This document shows, piece by piece, positions 17,126 through 26,064 of a DNA stretch of 34,607 bases. Numbering within the stretch: the stretch's first letter is position 1; each line of letters begins with the position of its first letter. The stretch is taken from positions 1-34,607 of the forward strand of contig CALEUX010000040.1 in the NCBI GenBank assembly GCA_937920475.1, in the 5' to 3' direction. This DNA is from an uncultured Marinilabiliaceae bacterium. GTDB lineage: Bacteria; Bacteroidota; Bacteroidia; Bacteroidales; Marinilabiliaceae. A model generated the notes under the pieces. It saw only the letters and a program-made list of their open reading frames with translations. It did not search any database and was not told the DNA's origin. The position numbers were made by a program, and so were the translations under genes.

Positions 17126-20100
17126 ATGCCCAAGTGTATTAACAGGTTGATATTAAGGTTTATATTTCTTGTAAGTTGTTTCTTGCAGGGTCTCTTCCTG
17201 TGGGCATCGCCTCTGTTTTTTACAAATTTAACCATCGATAAAGGGTTGGGTTCCAACGTAACAAATTCCATTGTACAGGATAACTATGGATTTATATGGA
17301 TTGGCACACAGGAGGGCCTTTGCCGGTACGATGGTTATAAAATGATTCAATTTCAGAATAATAACACACCGGGTTCCATATCTTCCAACAACATCAGTTC
17401 GCTGCTTAACGATGATGATGATATTTGGGTGGGTACCTGGGATGGGCTTTGTAAAATTAATGTTCGGACGTTTAAGGTTACACGTATCAATACCGGGCAA
17501 AACAAGGTTATCAGAACGCTGCTAAAAGATAAAAAGGGGAACATTTGGATTGGTACTTCCAATGGTCTTTTGGTTTATTACAAAAATAACGACGAGTTTG
17601 TTTATTATAACAGTGCCAACAGTGCTCTAAGCCATAATACAATACGCAGTTTTTATGAATCCAGTAATGGTGATATCTGGATTGGAACCTATAATGGTAT
17701 CAACCGGTTCAGGCAGGGTGAATTCTCTGCCTTTAATGTGAAAGGAAATTATAAGCCTTTACTCGCTAACAACCTGATATGTTCCATATTTCCTTTTGAT
17801 GCACAAAATGATACTCTTTTATGGGTTGGAACCGAAACGGGTTTAGCTTTATTCAACACCAATAATGGTGCGTACAATTTGTGGAATGTTGCCAATACCA
17901 ACCTAAGTAATGAAGTGGTTAAATGCATATATCGGCAAAATGATTCATTATTATGGCTTGGTACTGATTTTGGCCTGAATATTTTTAATACTGAAACCCA
18001 TAAAGCCACTCATTTTTATCACGACCCGCTCATAAACAATACGGTGGCCAGTAATGTAATATGGGAAATTTTTGAAGATAGCGAGCAGCGCTTGTGGCTT
18101 ATTACATCGGGCGGCGTAAGTATTGTCGACAACAGCCGTCAGTATCATCGCATGCACGAGGAGTATTTCTCTTTCGCCAACCCGCGTATTGGCAATCAGA
18201 TTAAAGATATTATTGTTGACAGGTCAGGGAATATTTGGATGGCCACCATTCATGGTGTTATCTGTAAAAATCCGGTAACTGGCCAGAGAACTGCTTTTTC
18301 AACCACTTCGCCGGTTAATCAGCGAATTTTACTGGATAACGTGTATGCCCTTGAAGAAGATAACCAAGGCCGCATCTGGATTGGAACTGCCGGAGGCATT
18401 AATATCTGGAATCCTTTTACCCGGCAAATGCTGGCTGTTACCGCTAATATGCAAAATGGTCTGCAGTCGAATTATATCAGCGGATTTGCTAAGCAGGATG
18501 ATGGTACCTTTTGGGTAAGTGCATGGGAAGGCGGTTTGTTTAAAGTTCAATGGGATGACAATTATCCTGAAAGTATGAAATTTATTTTGGTTGACAGGGA
18601 CGGCGATGGACGTTTTATTACGCTTGGCAATCAGGTGTTTTATGGTAGCCGAAACAGTTTCTGGCAGATTGACGGACAACGTTTGCAGAAAAATGCCATA
18701 GTGGCCGTGAATAAAGTGTTGGGTAATAAAGACATTACCGGAATGGTTGCCGGTAGTAACGGACAAATATGGATTGGCTCGGAAAATTTGCTGATAGGGT
18801 ATTATCCGGCTATCGACTCACTGCTAAAGATTGGCATAAACATTGGTCGTTCTCAGAAATTAATAAATCTGGTTGAAGATCAGGCCGGAAATGTTTGGGC
18901 CACATCGCGCAATTCAATTCTTAAAATTAACACCAACAATCATCAGTACTATACAGTACCTGTAAATATAAATTCCCCATTAAGAGGTTTTTATCATTAT
19001 TGTAATGCCCGTTTACCAGATGGCAAGGTACTATTTGGTGGTGATAATGGTTATATTGAAGTGGACCCGTCGCAGATGATAGTTTCGGATAAGGGCCCCG
19101 GGGTTTTGCTTTCGGGTATATTTGTCAATAACCAACCGGTCATTCCATCCGATAGTTCGTCCATTATTAAAAACGATATAGCTTTCTCTGAAAGTTTAAA
19201 GCTTAAACACCATCAAAGTTCCATCACTTTTGAGTTTTCTACCCTCGATTTTTTATTTCCCCACGAGTCGCAATTCAGTTATCGGTTATTGCCTTTACAG
19301 GAGGCGTGGCAAAATACATCCGGCATAAAAAACTTTGCAGTATTCTCTAATTTAAAACCCGGCGAGTACTGGTTTGAAGTGAAAGGAACAAACCATTTGG
19401 GTATTTGGAGCAATGTTCGCGCCGTACAAATTCGCATATTGCCACCCATTTGGCTGAGTAAAGGTTTTCTGGTTATGTACTTTCTTGTTTTGGTGTTGCT
19501 TACCTATTTTATTTTCCGAATTTACAGTTACCGACAACGACTTCGGAACGAATTAAACATTGTAAAACTCGAAAATCAGCACAAGGAATCGTTGTACCAG
19601 GCAAAAATTCAGTTTTTTACCAATATATCTCATGAGTTTAGAACGCCATTAAGTCTGATTCTTCCTCCCATACAGGAATTATTAAAGAAACCGGTTTCTG
19701 ATGCTGCCTATGAGAAAATGCTGCGTTTGGCCGGACGCAACGCGCAACGGCTTTACAAATTGGTTAATCAACTGCTCGATTTCCGAAAAATTGAAGCTTC
19801 GGGATTGGAACTCAATCTGAATACGATAAATATTGTGCAGTTCTGCCACGATGTTTTTATTTCTTTTGATGATATGGCAGCACGACACGAAATAGCATAT
19901 TCGTTCACAAGTGCGGAAAGTGAAATATTTATCGAAGTTGATGCAGAAAAAATTGAAGCCATCGTTTTTAACCTGCTATCCAACGCTTTCAAATACTCAC
20001 CTTATGGTGGCAGCATAAAATTGGAAATTAAAACAATTTGGTTGGATGATAATAACCAGGCTGTTACCATTAGCATAAAGGATTCAGGCATTGGTATTTC

Positions 20101-21136
20101 CGGCGAGGATATTCCGTTTATTTTCGAGCAATTTTACCAAACTCCCCAAAGCAAATCGCTTAAAGTTGGTTCCGGCATTGGTCTTACTTTAGCCATGGAA
20201 TATGCCAAATTGCACAACGGCACTATCCTCGTTGATAGCGAACCCAATAATGGCAGCACTTTTACGCTACAAATACCAATTACCATACAGCGTGAAATAT
20301 CGGAAAGCACCTATCAAAACAACTTTCAAACGATACAGGAGCATCATAAAAAGGTGCTTACACAAAATACAGCGCCATCGGCCAAACGACTTTTGTTTAT
20401 CGACGATAACGATGATATTCTTGAGTTTATTGAGCTGAATATGAAAGGTATGTATCAGGTGTATTGTGCCAAGAACGGTAAGGAAGGTTTGGAATTATTT
20501 GAGAGAATCAGACCGCATGTGGTTATTTCGGATATTATGATGCCGGTAATGGATGGTTTTGAAGTGTGTGAGCACATTAAGGGGAATAAAATTACAGCTC
20601 ACATTCCTGTTATTTTGCTTACGGCCAAAAGTTTAGATATGCAAATGACTGAAGGTATGAATAAAGGAGCTGATATGTATATCACCAAACCTTTCGATAT
20701 TGAATATTTAAAATCCTGTATTCAGAGACTTCTGAGACGCGATGAACAATTGGCAGGGCATATCAGAAAGGAAATATTAATCAATCCGGTCAGCAATACC
20801 AATATCTCCCCAAATGCTGACGATTTGTTTGTTGGTAAAGTAATAACCATTATTGAGAATAATCTGTCAAACCCATCACTCTCGGTTGAAATGATTGGTG
20901 ACGAGATGGGCATGAGTGCAACCCATTTATACCGGAAATTAAAAGAAATTACCGGGCATTCAACCAAAGAGATTATTTTGAATTATCGGATGAAGAAAGC
21001 GGCCAGTATGATTGAAAACAATGAAGGTAATATTACGGAAGTGATGTATGCTGTTGGTTTCTCAAGCCTGTCGAGCTTTTCAAAAAGTTTTAAAGCCAGG
21101 TTTGGAATGCCACCATCTGATTACAAAATTGATTGA
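17126..21136 (+). CDS. hybrid two-component system sensor/AraC-type regulator (HTCS)
   Basis: A one-protein signalling system that senses an oligosaccharide in the periplasm and activates the neighbouring operon. Order in the 1336 residues: signal anchor (about 8-28); about 13-14 regulator-propeller repeats of the form xxIWIGTxxGL (about 45-660), enough for two seven-bladed propellers; a Y_Y_Y domain (about 690-765); a membrane helix (about 780-802); a histidine kinase with H836 in FFTNISHEFRTPL, N-box NLLSNAFKY at 949-957 and G-boxes DSGIGIS and GSGIGL; a receiver domain with Asp1093/Asp1094 and phospho-acceptor Asp1136 in SDIMMPVMDG; and an AraC HTH domain (about 1235-1336). All catalytic residues are present. 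Context (GH53, GH2) suggests a galactan-derived ligand. It is divergent from its presumed target. Confidence 0.96.
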   Translation: MPKCINRLILRFIFLVSCFLQGLFLWASPLFFTNLTIDKGLGSNVTNSIVQDNYGFIWIGTQEGLCRYDGYKMIQFQNNNTPGSISSNNISSLLNDDDDIWVGTWDGLCKINVRTFKVTRINTGQNKVIRTLLKDKKGNIWIGTSNGLLVYYKNNDEFVYYNSANSALSHNTIRSFYESSNGDIWIGTYNGINRFRQGEFSAFNVKGNYKPLLANNLICSIFPFDAQNDTLLWVGTETGLALFNTNNGAYNLWNVANTNLSNEVVKCIYRQNDSLLWLGTDFGLNIFNTETHKATHFYHDPLINNTVASNVIWEIFEDSEQRLWLITSGGVSIVDNSRQYHRMHEEYFSFANPRIGNQIKDIIVDRSGNIWMATIHGVICKNPVTGQRTAFSTTSPVNQRILLDNVYALEEDNQGRIWIGTAGGINIWNPFTRQMLAVTANMQNGLQSNYISGFAKQDDGTFWVSAWEGGLFKVQWDDNYPESMKFILVDRDGDGRFITLGNQVFYGSRNSFWQIDGQRLQKNAIVAVNKVLGNKDITGMVAGSNGQIWIGSENLLIGYYPAIDSLLKIGINIGRSQKLINLVEDQAGNVWATSRNSILKINTNNHQYYTVPVNINSPLRGFYHYCNARLPDGKVLFGGDNGYIEVDPSQMIVSDKGPGVLLSGIFVNNQPVIPSDSSSIIKNDIAFSESLKLKHHQSSITFEFSTLDFLFPHESQFSYRLLPLQEAWQNTSGIKNFAVFSNLKPGEYWFEVKGTNHLGIWSNVRAVQIRILPPIWLSKGFLVMYFLVLVLLTYFIFRIYSYRQRLRNELNIVKLENQHKESLYQAKIQFFTNISHEFRTPLSLILPPIQELLKKPVSDAAYEKMLRLAGRNAQRLYKLVNQLLDFRKIEASGLELNLNTINIVQFCHDVFISFDDMAARHEIAYSFTSAESEIFIEVDAEKIEAIVFNLLSNAFKYSPYGGSIKLEIKTIWLDDNNQAVTISIKDSGIGISGEDIPFIFEQFYQTPQSKSLKVGSGIGLTLAMEYAKLHNGTILVDSEPNNGSTFTLQIPITIQREISESTYQNNFQTIQEHHKKVLTQNTAPSAKRLLFIDDNDDILEFIELNMKGMYQVYCAKNGKEGLELFERIRPHVVISDIMMPVMDGFEVCEHIKGNKITAHIPVILLTAKSLDMQMTEGMNKGADMYITKPFDIEYLKSCIQRLLRRDEQLAGHIRKEILINPVSNTNISPNADDLFVGKVITIIENNLSNPSLSVEMIGDEMGMSATHLYRKLKEITGHSTKEIILNYRMKKAASMIENNEGNITEVMYAVGFSSLSSFSKSFKARFGMPPSDYKID

Positions 21137-21166
21137 TGAAACGAGCTTCCGTCATAGACCAACAAA

Positions 21167-21197
21167 CCTGTTCCGCAGAGCGGAAAGCAATCCGACC
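21167..21197. repeat. 31-base dispersed repeat, copy 2 with perfect hairpin
   Basis: This copy matches 6200-6230 at 23 of 31 positions. It contains a perfect hairpin, TTCCGC (21171-21176), AGA loop, GCGGAA (21180-21185). It begins 31 bases after the stop codon of the hybrid regulator, so it may end or stabilise that transcript. Confidence 0.45.
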
Positions 21198-21228
21198 AAT
21201 AAAAAACAAATTATTCACGGGTGAAATG

Positions 21229-21260
21229 TTTGACATTTAGCAAATTGAATCTCAACTTTG
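21229..21260 (+). promoter_or_regulatory. promoter of the 21277 gene
   Basis: TTTG at 21229-21232, 20 bases, then CAACTTTG at 21253-21260, one base off TAnnTTTG. The ATG follows 17 bases later, giving a short leader of about 12 bases. Confidence 0.45.
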
Positions 21261-21276
21261 CTTAAAAATTAACACC

Positions 21277-21762
21277 ATGGAATCTGCTAAAAACAATGAA
21301 CCCATCTGTTGTCCTGAATTCAATGAAACTGATTGGCACGATAAATCTTTTATCTGGGAAGGAAAAAGGTTTATCAAAGATAAAGTTTGTACCTTTTTTT
21401 ACATGCCTTTAAACTTTGGCAGGGTTATTACGCGAATGATGAAAAAGGTTGAGGGTGCTTTTGGTTCTGTTCCGGATAATTTATGCCTGTCTGACCACAC
21501 CTCGAAATGGAATATGGATATTTATCTGGCTGTTGACCAGTTTATTCCCAATGCCGAAGAAGTGGCCTTAAGCGGACACTATTATGCCCGGGTTTACGAA
21601 GGCCCGTTTAAGGATACTGAAAAATGGTGTAAAGATTATGAAGAAAAAGTAATCGCAAAGGGTCTCTCCATAAAAAAATGGTTTATGTGGTACACCACTT
21701 GTCCGAAGTGTGCTAAAAAATACGGCAAAAATCCGGTGGTTATTATTTGCAGGGTGGAATAG
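21277..21762 (+). CDS. conserved-looking Cys-rich cytosolic protein of unknown function
   Basis: The 161-residue protein has no signal peptide or membrane helix. It begins with a CCPEF motif (Cys11, Cys12) followed by an acidic, Trp-containing stretch, and ends with TTCPKCAKKYGKNPVVIICRVE, so an N-terminal Cys pair and a C-terminal CxxC could together bind metal. The middle (ALSGHYYARVYEGPFKDTEKWCKDY, in parts) vaguely recalls GyrI-like small-molecule-binding proteins. Similar Bacteroidota proteins are, from memory, sometimes labelled only as hydrolase without evidence. It has its own promoter and stands between the galactan locus and the oppositely oriented Rnf operon, ending five bases from the rnfA stop. 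Function cannot be assigned. Confidence 0.7.
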   Translation: MESAKNNEPICCPEFNETDWHDKSFIWEGKRFIKDKVCTFFYMPLNFGRVITRMMKKVEGAFGSVPDNLCLSDHTSKWNMDIYLAVDQFIPNAEEVALSGHYYARVYEGPFKDTEKWCKDYEEKVIAKGLSIKKWFMWYTTCPKCAKKYGKNPVVIICRVE

Positions 21763-21767
21763 AAATC

Positions 21768-22340
21768 CTAAACCAATCCTGCAAAACCCATAAAAGCTAA
21801 AGCCAGAATTCCGGCAATCACCAAAGCTATTGGCGCTCCCTGCATGCCTTTGGGCAAATCAACCAGGTCGAGTTGCTCACGAATGCCTGCAAATGAAACC
21901 AGCGCCACGCCAAAACCAATGGCTGTGGCTGCAGAAAACACAACGGCTTCTACCAGGTTGTAGTTTTTACTCACTGTCATAATAGCAACCCCCAAAATGG
22001 CACAGTTGGTGGTTATTAGTGGCAGAAAAACACCTAATGCCTGATAAAGCGGCGGACTAACTTTTTTAAGCACTATCTCTACCAATTGAACCAATGATGC
22101 AATAACCAGAATAAACGAAATGGTTTGCAAATAGGTAATTCCAAAAGGAACCAAAACCAGCTTCTGAATAAAATAAGTGAAAATGGTAGCAATAACCATT
22201 ACAAAAGTTACAGCACCGGTCATACCTATTCCGGTGGAAATTTTCTTTGAAACACCCAGAAACGGACAAATTCCAAGGAATTGTGCCAATACCACATTGT
22301 TTACAAAGATGGCCGATATAATAATGATAAAATAACTCAT
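21768..22340 (-). CDS. rnfA: Rnf complex membrane subunit RnfA
   Basis: One of the two homologous six-helix core subunits (with RnfE) of the ion-pumping ferredoxin:NAD+ oxidoreductase. The 190-residue protein carries the family Cys sites in [10 protein letters not shown] (Cys25) and TTNCAILG (Cys113); in the related Rnf/NQR complexes such Cys from both subunits hold an intramembrane iron-sulphur centre. Typical motifs [10 protein letters not shown] and [11 protein letters not shown] are present and the length is normal. It is the last gene of the operon, 12 bases after rnfE. It has an unusually good Shine-Dalgarno sequence, AAGGAGG, seven bases before the ATG. Confidence 0.96.
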   Translation of the reverse strand: MSYFIIIISAIFVNNVVLAQFLGICPFLGVSKKISTGIGMTGAVTFVMVIATIFTYFIQKLVLVPFGITYLQTISFILVIASLVQLVEIVLKKVSPPLYQALGVFLPLITTNCAILGVAIMTVSKNYNLVEAVVFSAATAIGFGVALVSFAGIREQLDLVDLPKGMQGAPIALVIAGILALAFMGFAGLV

Positions 22341-22342
22341 TT

Positions 22343-22354
22343 TAAGTCCTCCTT
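22343..22354 (-). promoter_or_regulatory. strong Shine-Dalgarno site of rnfA
   Basis: The minus strand reads TTAAGGAGGACTTAAA directly before the rnfA ATG. AGGAGG is complementary to the 16S anti-SD tail at normal spacing (7 bases), which is uncommon in Bacteroidota. Confidence 0.6.
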
Positions 22355-22937
22355 AAGCTTTTTTTAACCGGTTAATAAGGGCAATAAGGTAGCCCAGGGC
22401 AATAAATGCACCCGGAGCCAAAACAAATACCAGCATGCCGTAATCTTCAGGATAGAGTGTAATGCCAAATATTTTGCCACTTCCCAATATCTCACGAATA
22501 CTGCCCAGCATTGTTAATGCCATGGCAAAACCTAATCCCATGCCGGCCCCATCTATAATGGATGAAAAAACATTGTTTTTTGAGGCAAAAGCTTCAGCAC
22601 GTCCAAGCACCAAACAGTTCACAACAATTAAAGGGATAAAAAGCCCCAGCGATTCAAAAAGGGCGGGAACATAAGCCTGCATAATCATTTCCACTATGGT
22701 AACAAACGTGGCAATGATTAAAATAAAGGCAGGAATCCTGACCTTGTCAGGAATAAAATCTTTAACCACCGATACCACCAAATTGGCCATAACCAATACA
22801 AAGGTAGTAGCCAATCCCATTCCCAGTCCGTTTTCGGCCGATGATGTAACTCCCAGTGTGGGACACATACCCAGCAAAAGGGAGAAAATGGCATTCTCTT
22901 TAAAGAATCCTTTCGAAAAATTTTTCCACTGGTTCAT
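22353..22937 (-). CDS. rnfE: Rnf complex membrane subunit RnfE
   Basis: The second six-helix core subunit, homologous to RnfA and arranged in the opposite membrane orientation in known complexes. The 194-residue protein shows LLGMCPTLGVTSSAENGLGMG (in two parts) with Cys25, and VVNCLVLGRAEAFASKN with Cys108, the expected iron-sulphur ligands, and GMGLGFAMALTMLGSIREILG near the C-terminus. The length is typical. Its ATG overlaps the rnfG stop (22934-22937, ATGA type), and an AGGAG sequence inside the end of rnfG provides a ribosome-binding site, so translation is probably coupled. Confidence 0.96.
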   Translation of the reverse strand: MNQWKNFSKGFFKENAIFSLLLGMCPTLGVTSSAENGLGMGLATTFVLVMANLVVSVVKDFIPDKVRIPAFILIIATFVTIVEMIMQAYVPALFESLGLFIPLIVVNCLVLGRAEAFASKNNVFSSIIDGAGMGLGFAMALTMLGSIREILGSGKIFGITLYPEDYGMLVFVLAPGAFIALGYLIALINRLKKA

Positions 22938-23569
22938 TGTTCTTCTCCTTCCTCGTATTTTGTTTGAGTGGTGGCCGATGTTGCAGCATCAGCATTTTTT
23001 GTATAGGTGGTATAAGCAACTTCAATGGCATGCAAAAAAGCTCTTGAGCTGATGGTAGCTGCTGTTATGGCATCCACTTCACCGCCATCTTTTACAACCG
23101 TAAGTTTGTTTTTCCCCGGATGTTTCTCCAGAATACTCTGGTTTCCCTTGTCGGTTTTAAACCAATCGGCCATTTTTGTTCCCAGTCCGGGGGTTTCTTT
23201 ATGCTCCAGAACTTTATAGTTGATGATGGTTCCATCAGGTTTCATGCCTACCATTACTTTTATTTCGCCGCTAAAACCCTTATTGGTAATACTTTCGATG
23301 GCCACCCCAATCAATTGCCCCTCTTTTTTTGCAGGGAAAACTTTTAAAACAAAGTTTTCGGCCGAAGTAAGCTCGTACATTTCGCTGCCGGGGTCGTTAT
23401 CGAATCCGGGCACTACTTCCTTAATGGCTTCCTGCTGTTTTTTAAGCCTGGCAGCCGCAATTGGCTCTTTGGTTAACTGATATACAAAACCCAGCGAACT
23501 ACCCGAAATAGCTGTTATTACAAGCAGGGTAAGTACCATGTTGGGTAGTGTGGATGCGCGTTTGCCCAT
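22934..23569 (-). CDS. rnfG: Rnf complex FMN-carrying subunit RnfG
   Basis: RnfG has one N-terminal membrane helix (about residues 10-32) and a periplasmic FMN-binding domain; FMN is attached covalently to a Thr by the flavin transferase ApbE. The 211-residue protein contains ETPGLGTKMADWF and the attachment region DAITAATISSRAF. The usual SGAT or TGAT is TAAT here, with Thr172 as the expected FMN site and Ala in place of the usual Gly. No apbE is in the window. The C-terminal tail after about residue 190 is Ala/Thr/Glu-rich and looks unstructured. The gene starts 27 bases after the rnfD stop and overlaps rnfE by four bases. Confidence 0.93.
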   Translation of the reverse strand: MGKRASTLPNMVLTLLVITAISGSSLGFVYQLTKEPIAAARLKKQQEAIKEVVPGFDNDPGSEMYELTSAENFVLKVFPAKKEGQLIGVAIESITNKGFSGEIKVMVGMKPDGTIINYKVLEHKETPGLGTKMADWFKTDKGNQSILEKHPGKNKLTVVKDGGEVDAITAATISSRAFLHAIEVAYTTYTKNADAATSATTQTKYEEGEEQ

Positions 23570-23596
23570 TGTTAATATCTTTTTTGAGTATTCGGT

Positions 23597-24595
23597 TTAT
23601 TGTTTTGCCACTTGTTCGCCAAACCTTTTTGGCTTTATGTATTTATCTATAAGTGGTGTAAAGGCGTTCATTATAAGTATGGCGAACGATATCCCTTCCG
23701 GGTAGGCTCCGTAAACCCTTATTAATACGGTGATAACGCCAATTCCTACCCCATATAGTAACATGCCGTTTTTTGACATGGGAGAGCTGGCATAATCGGT
23801 TGCCATGTAAATAGCTCCAAGCAGCACTCCTCCGGTTAACAGGTGAAAAATTGGAGGAGCAAATTCTAAAGGATTAGATAGGTTTAAAATCCCAGTGAAA
23901 ATGTAAATTGAACCTAGTACTGCAACTGGTATATGCCAGGTAATTATTTTTCTGTATAACATAAATGCAAGGCCTAATACCAGAGCAATCCCTGCCATTT
24001 CACCGGCTGAACCACCTCTGTTTCCTACTAAAAAATCAATATATGATGGAAATTGAGACATTATTTCAGGAGCGGTTTTACCCATTGCTAACCCTTCGCG
24101 AAGCATAGATAGCGGGGTTGCTCCAGTGGAGGCATCTAAATACGAACTGGCAGATACTATAGGCAACGGCCAACTGGTCATTTGTACCGGAAAGGATATT
24201 AATAAGAATACACGACCAACAAGAGCTGGATTAAACGGGTTTTTGCCCAATCCACCGAACGACATTTTTCCTATACCTATGGCAACTGCTGCTCCAACTA
24301 TGATTATGCCAATTGGTAAATTGGAGGGCAGGTTAAAAGCCAGTAACAACCCTGTTACTGCTGCGGAGCCATCGGTAATGGATGTGGTGGTTTTAAGCAG
24401 GTATTTTTGAATAACAAATTCAAAGAACATACATGCTGCAATAGCCGTAAGTGTCACTATAAGTGCTCCCAGTCCAAAATACCAGAGCGATGCTGCCAAG
24501 GCAGGCATCAGGGCAATAATAACCCCATACATGCTTTTCTTCACAGAGTCGCCACTGTGGATGTGCGGGGATGGTGAAACGATGAGTCTGTTCAT
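23597..24595 (-). CDS. rnfD: Rnf complex membrane subunit RnfD
   Basis: RnfD is a polytopic subunit carrying covalently bound FMN and is thought to form part of the ion path. The 332-residue protein has about nine or ten helices, the N-terminal motif LIVSPSPHIHSG, the Gly-rich GKMSFGGLGKNPFNPALVGR, and the flavinylation motif STGATPLSMLR, where the Thr of GAT is the FMN site. The frame extends to a TTG at 24616, but the family start is the ATG at 24595 (MNRLIVSPSPH), which leaves a 38-base gap after rnfC. No clear Shine-Dalgarno site is seen for this gene. Confidence 0.95.
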   Translation of the reverse strand: MNRLIVSPSPHIHSGDSVKKSMYGVIIALMPALAASLWYFGLGALIVTLTAIAACMFFEFVIQKYLLKTTTSITDGSAAVTGLLLAFNLPSNLPIGIIIVGAAVAIGIGKMSFGGLGKNPFNPALVGRVFLLISFPVQMTSWPLPIVSASSYLDASTGATPLSMLREGLAMGKTAPEIMSQFPSYIDFLVGNRGGSAGEMAGIALVLGLAFMLYRKIITWHIPVAVLGSIYIFTGILNLSNPLEFAPPIFHLLTGGVLLGAIYMATDYASSPMSKNGMLLYGVGIGVITVLIRVYGAYPEGISFAILIMNAFTPLIDKYIKPKRFGEQVAKQ

Positions 24596-24633
24596 ATCAG
24601 ATTTTCTATTATTCAAATGTATTTATGACAGAA

Positions 24634-25965
24634 TTACTTGGTACGGGTACGCATAATTTGTCCAACTTTGGCTTTACCCAAACGAATATAATCGAGCAGT
24701 GGCCGCGACGAAGGACATGTAAAACTGCATGAACCACATTCTATGCAATCCATAATTTTTTCTTCTTCCGCCCTGTCCCAGATAGCTTTTTGTGCCAGGC
24801 TCATCAATAAATAGGGCGATAGGCCCATTGGGCAAACCGAAACGCATTTTGAGCATCGAATACAGTTTTCAACAGGTTTGCGGCTGGTTTTTTCGGCAGG
24901 GAGCAATAAAATACCCGAACTTCCTTTGGTAACAGGCACTTCGGCCGATGAAAGCGCTTTACCCATCATTGGGCCACCGCCCACAATTTTGGCTGTGTCA
25001 TCAGGCAATCCACCAGCAGCTTCTATTAATGTTGCAATAGGAGTTCCAATACGAACTAAAAAATTAGATGGCTTTTTTAGCGAAACACCTGTAACGGTTA
25101 CCACCCTTTCAAAAAGTGGTTTGTTTTTTTGTACGGCTTCATAAACAGCAAAGGCGGTTCCAACATTCTGAACCACGGCACCAACTTCGATGGGGAGTTT
25201 GCCCGATGGAACCTGACGTTTGATACAGGCGTCAATAAGTTGTTTTTCTCCACCCTGTGGGTACTGAACCTTTAAAGGCTGAATGGAAATTCCATCGTAG
25301 GCTGTGGCAAGATTTTTAAGATGTTCAATGGCATCTTTTTTATTATTTTCAATACCAATAACAGCTTTATCAACTTTAAGAGCTTTCATGAGAATGGTTG
25401 TTCCCACCAAAATCTCTTCACCTTTTTCAAGCATTAACCTATGGTCGCTGGTGAGATATGGTTCGCATTCAACACCATTGATAATAAGAATATCGCATTT
25501 CTTACCGGGAGGAGGCGACAGTTTTACATGTGCCGGAAAGGTAGCACCACCCAAACCTACTATGCCTGCTTCACCTATTTTCTTGATAATTTCTTCAGAT
25601 GATAGCGAAATGTTCCGAACCAGATTTGGGCTTCTGTCGATGGATTCATCCCAATCGTCGCCTTCGGTTTTAATAACAAGGGCTTTGCGTTTATAGCCCG
25701 AAGCATCCAGCACGTCATCAATTTTATCAACCACACCCGATACCGGTGAATGGATATTGGTTGATACGAAGCCGGATGATTTGGCAATAACCTGACCAAC
25801 TTTTACGGCATCGCCTTTTTTAACCAGAGGTTCCGATGGAGCACCAATATGTTGCGAAATGGGCACCGAAACCATTGCCGGAACCGGTAATGCTTCGATG
25901 GCGCTGGCAGCAGATATTTTATTTTCAGCCGGATGAATCCCGCCTATTGAGAATGTCTTTAACAC
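24634..25965 (-). CDS. rnfC: Rnf complex NADH/FMN/iron-sulphur subunit RnfC
   Basis: RnfC is the peripheral subunit where NAD+/NADH reacts. The 443-residue protein begins with the RnfC barrel motif GGIHPAENK. It has a lipoyl-like region (HSPVSGVVDKID), the nucleotide and flavin fold with GLGGATFPAHVKL and NGVECEPYLTSDHRLM, an SLBB-like segment, and two [4Fe-4S] motifs, CIRCSKCVSVCPMGLSP and CIECGSCSFTCPSSRPLLDYI. The start is GTG, with a textbook AAAGGAGG Shine-Dalgarno sequence seven bases upstream; no in-frame ATG fits better. It follows rnfB after 99 bases, the only sizeable gap in the operon. Confidence 0.96.
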   Translation of the reverse strand: MLKTFSIGGIHPAENKISAASAIEALPVPAMVSVPISQHIGAPSEPLVKKGDAVKVGQVIAKSSGFVSTNIHSPVSGVVDKIDDVLDASGYKRKALVIKTEGDDWDESIDRSPNLVRNISLSSEEIIKKIGEAGIVGLGGATFPAHVKLSPPPGKKCDILIINGVECEPYLTSDHRLMLEKGEEILVGTTILMKALKVDKAVIGIENNKKDAIEHLKNLATAYDGISIQPLKVQYPQGGEKQLIDACIKRQVPSGKLPIEVGAVVQNVGTAFAVYEAVQKNKPLFERVVTVTGVSLKKPSNFLVRIGTPIATLIEAAGGLPDDTAKIVGGGPMMGKALSSAEVPVTKGSSGILLLPAEKTSRKPVENCIRCSKCVSVCPMGLSPYLLMSLAQKAIWDRAEEEKIMDCIECGSCSFTCPSSRPLLDYIRLGKAKVGQIMRTRTK

Positions 25966-25972
25966 GTTGAAT

Positions 25973-25980
25973 CCTCCTTT
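25973..25980 (-). promoter_or_regulatory. strong Shine-Dalgarno site deciding the GTG start of rnfC
   Basis: The minus strand reads AAAGGAGG, seven bases before GTG at 25965-25963. Such a full anti-SD match is rare in Bacteroidota and supports the non-ATG start. Confidence 0.7.
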
Positions 25981-26003
25981 ATATTTATGGTCAAATTCAG
26001 TTA

Positions 26004-26017
26004 TCAGTGTTCACTGA
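26004..26017. repeat. short dyad between rnfB and rnfC
   Basis: TCAGTG-TT-CACTGA is a perfect 6-bp inverted repeat with a two-base centre in the 99-base rnfB-rnfC gap. It may be a small mRNA hairpin or a protein site. No promoter element accompanies it. Confidence 0.3.
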
Positions 26018-26064
26018 AGTCTTTAAACAGCAACTACTATCGACTTCGAACAATCCACTTATTT

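Noticed and set aside
18329-18766. 145-codon antisense reading frame inside the hybrid regulator gene
   Set aside because: It is a shadow of a strongly supported coding frame and shows no family motif.
25981-26064. Missing small gene between rnfB and rnfC
   Set aside because: The 99-base gap has no open frame with a start and only a short dyad.
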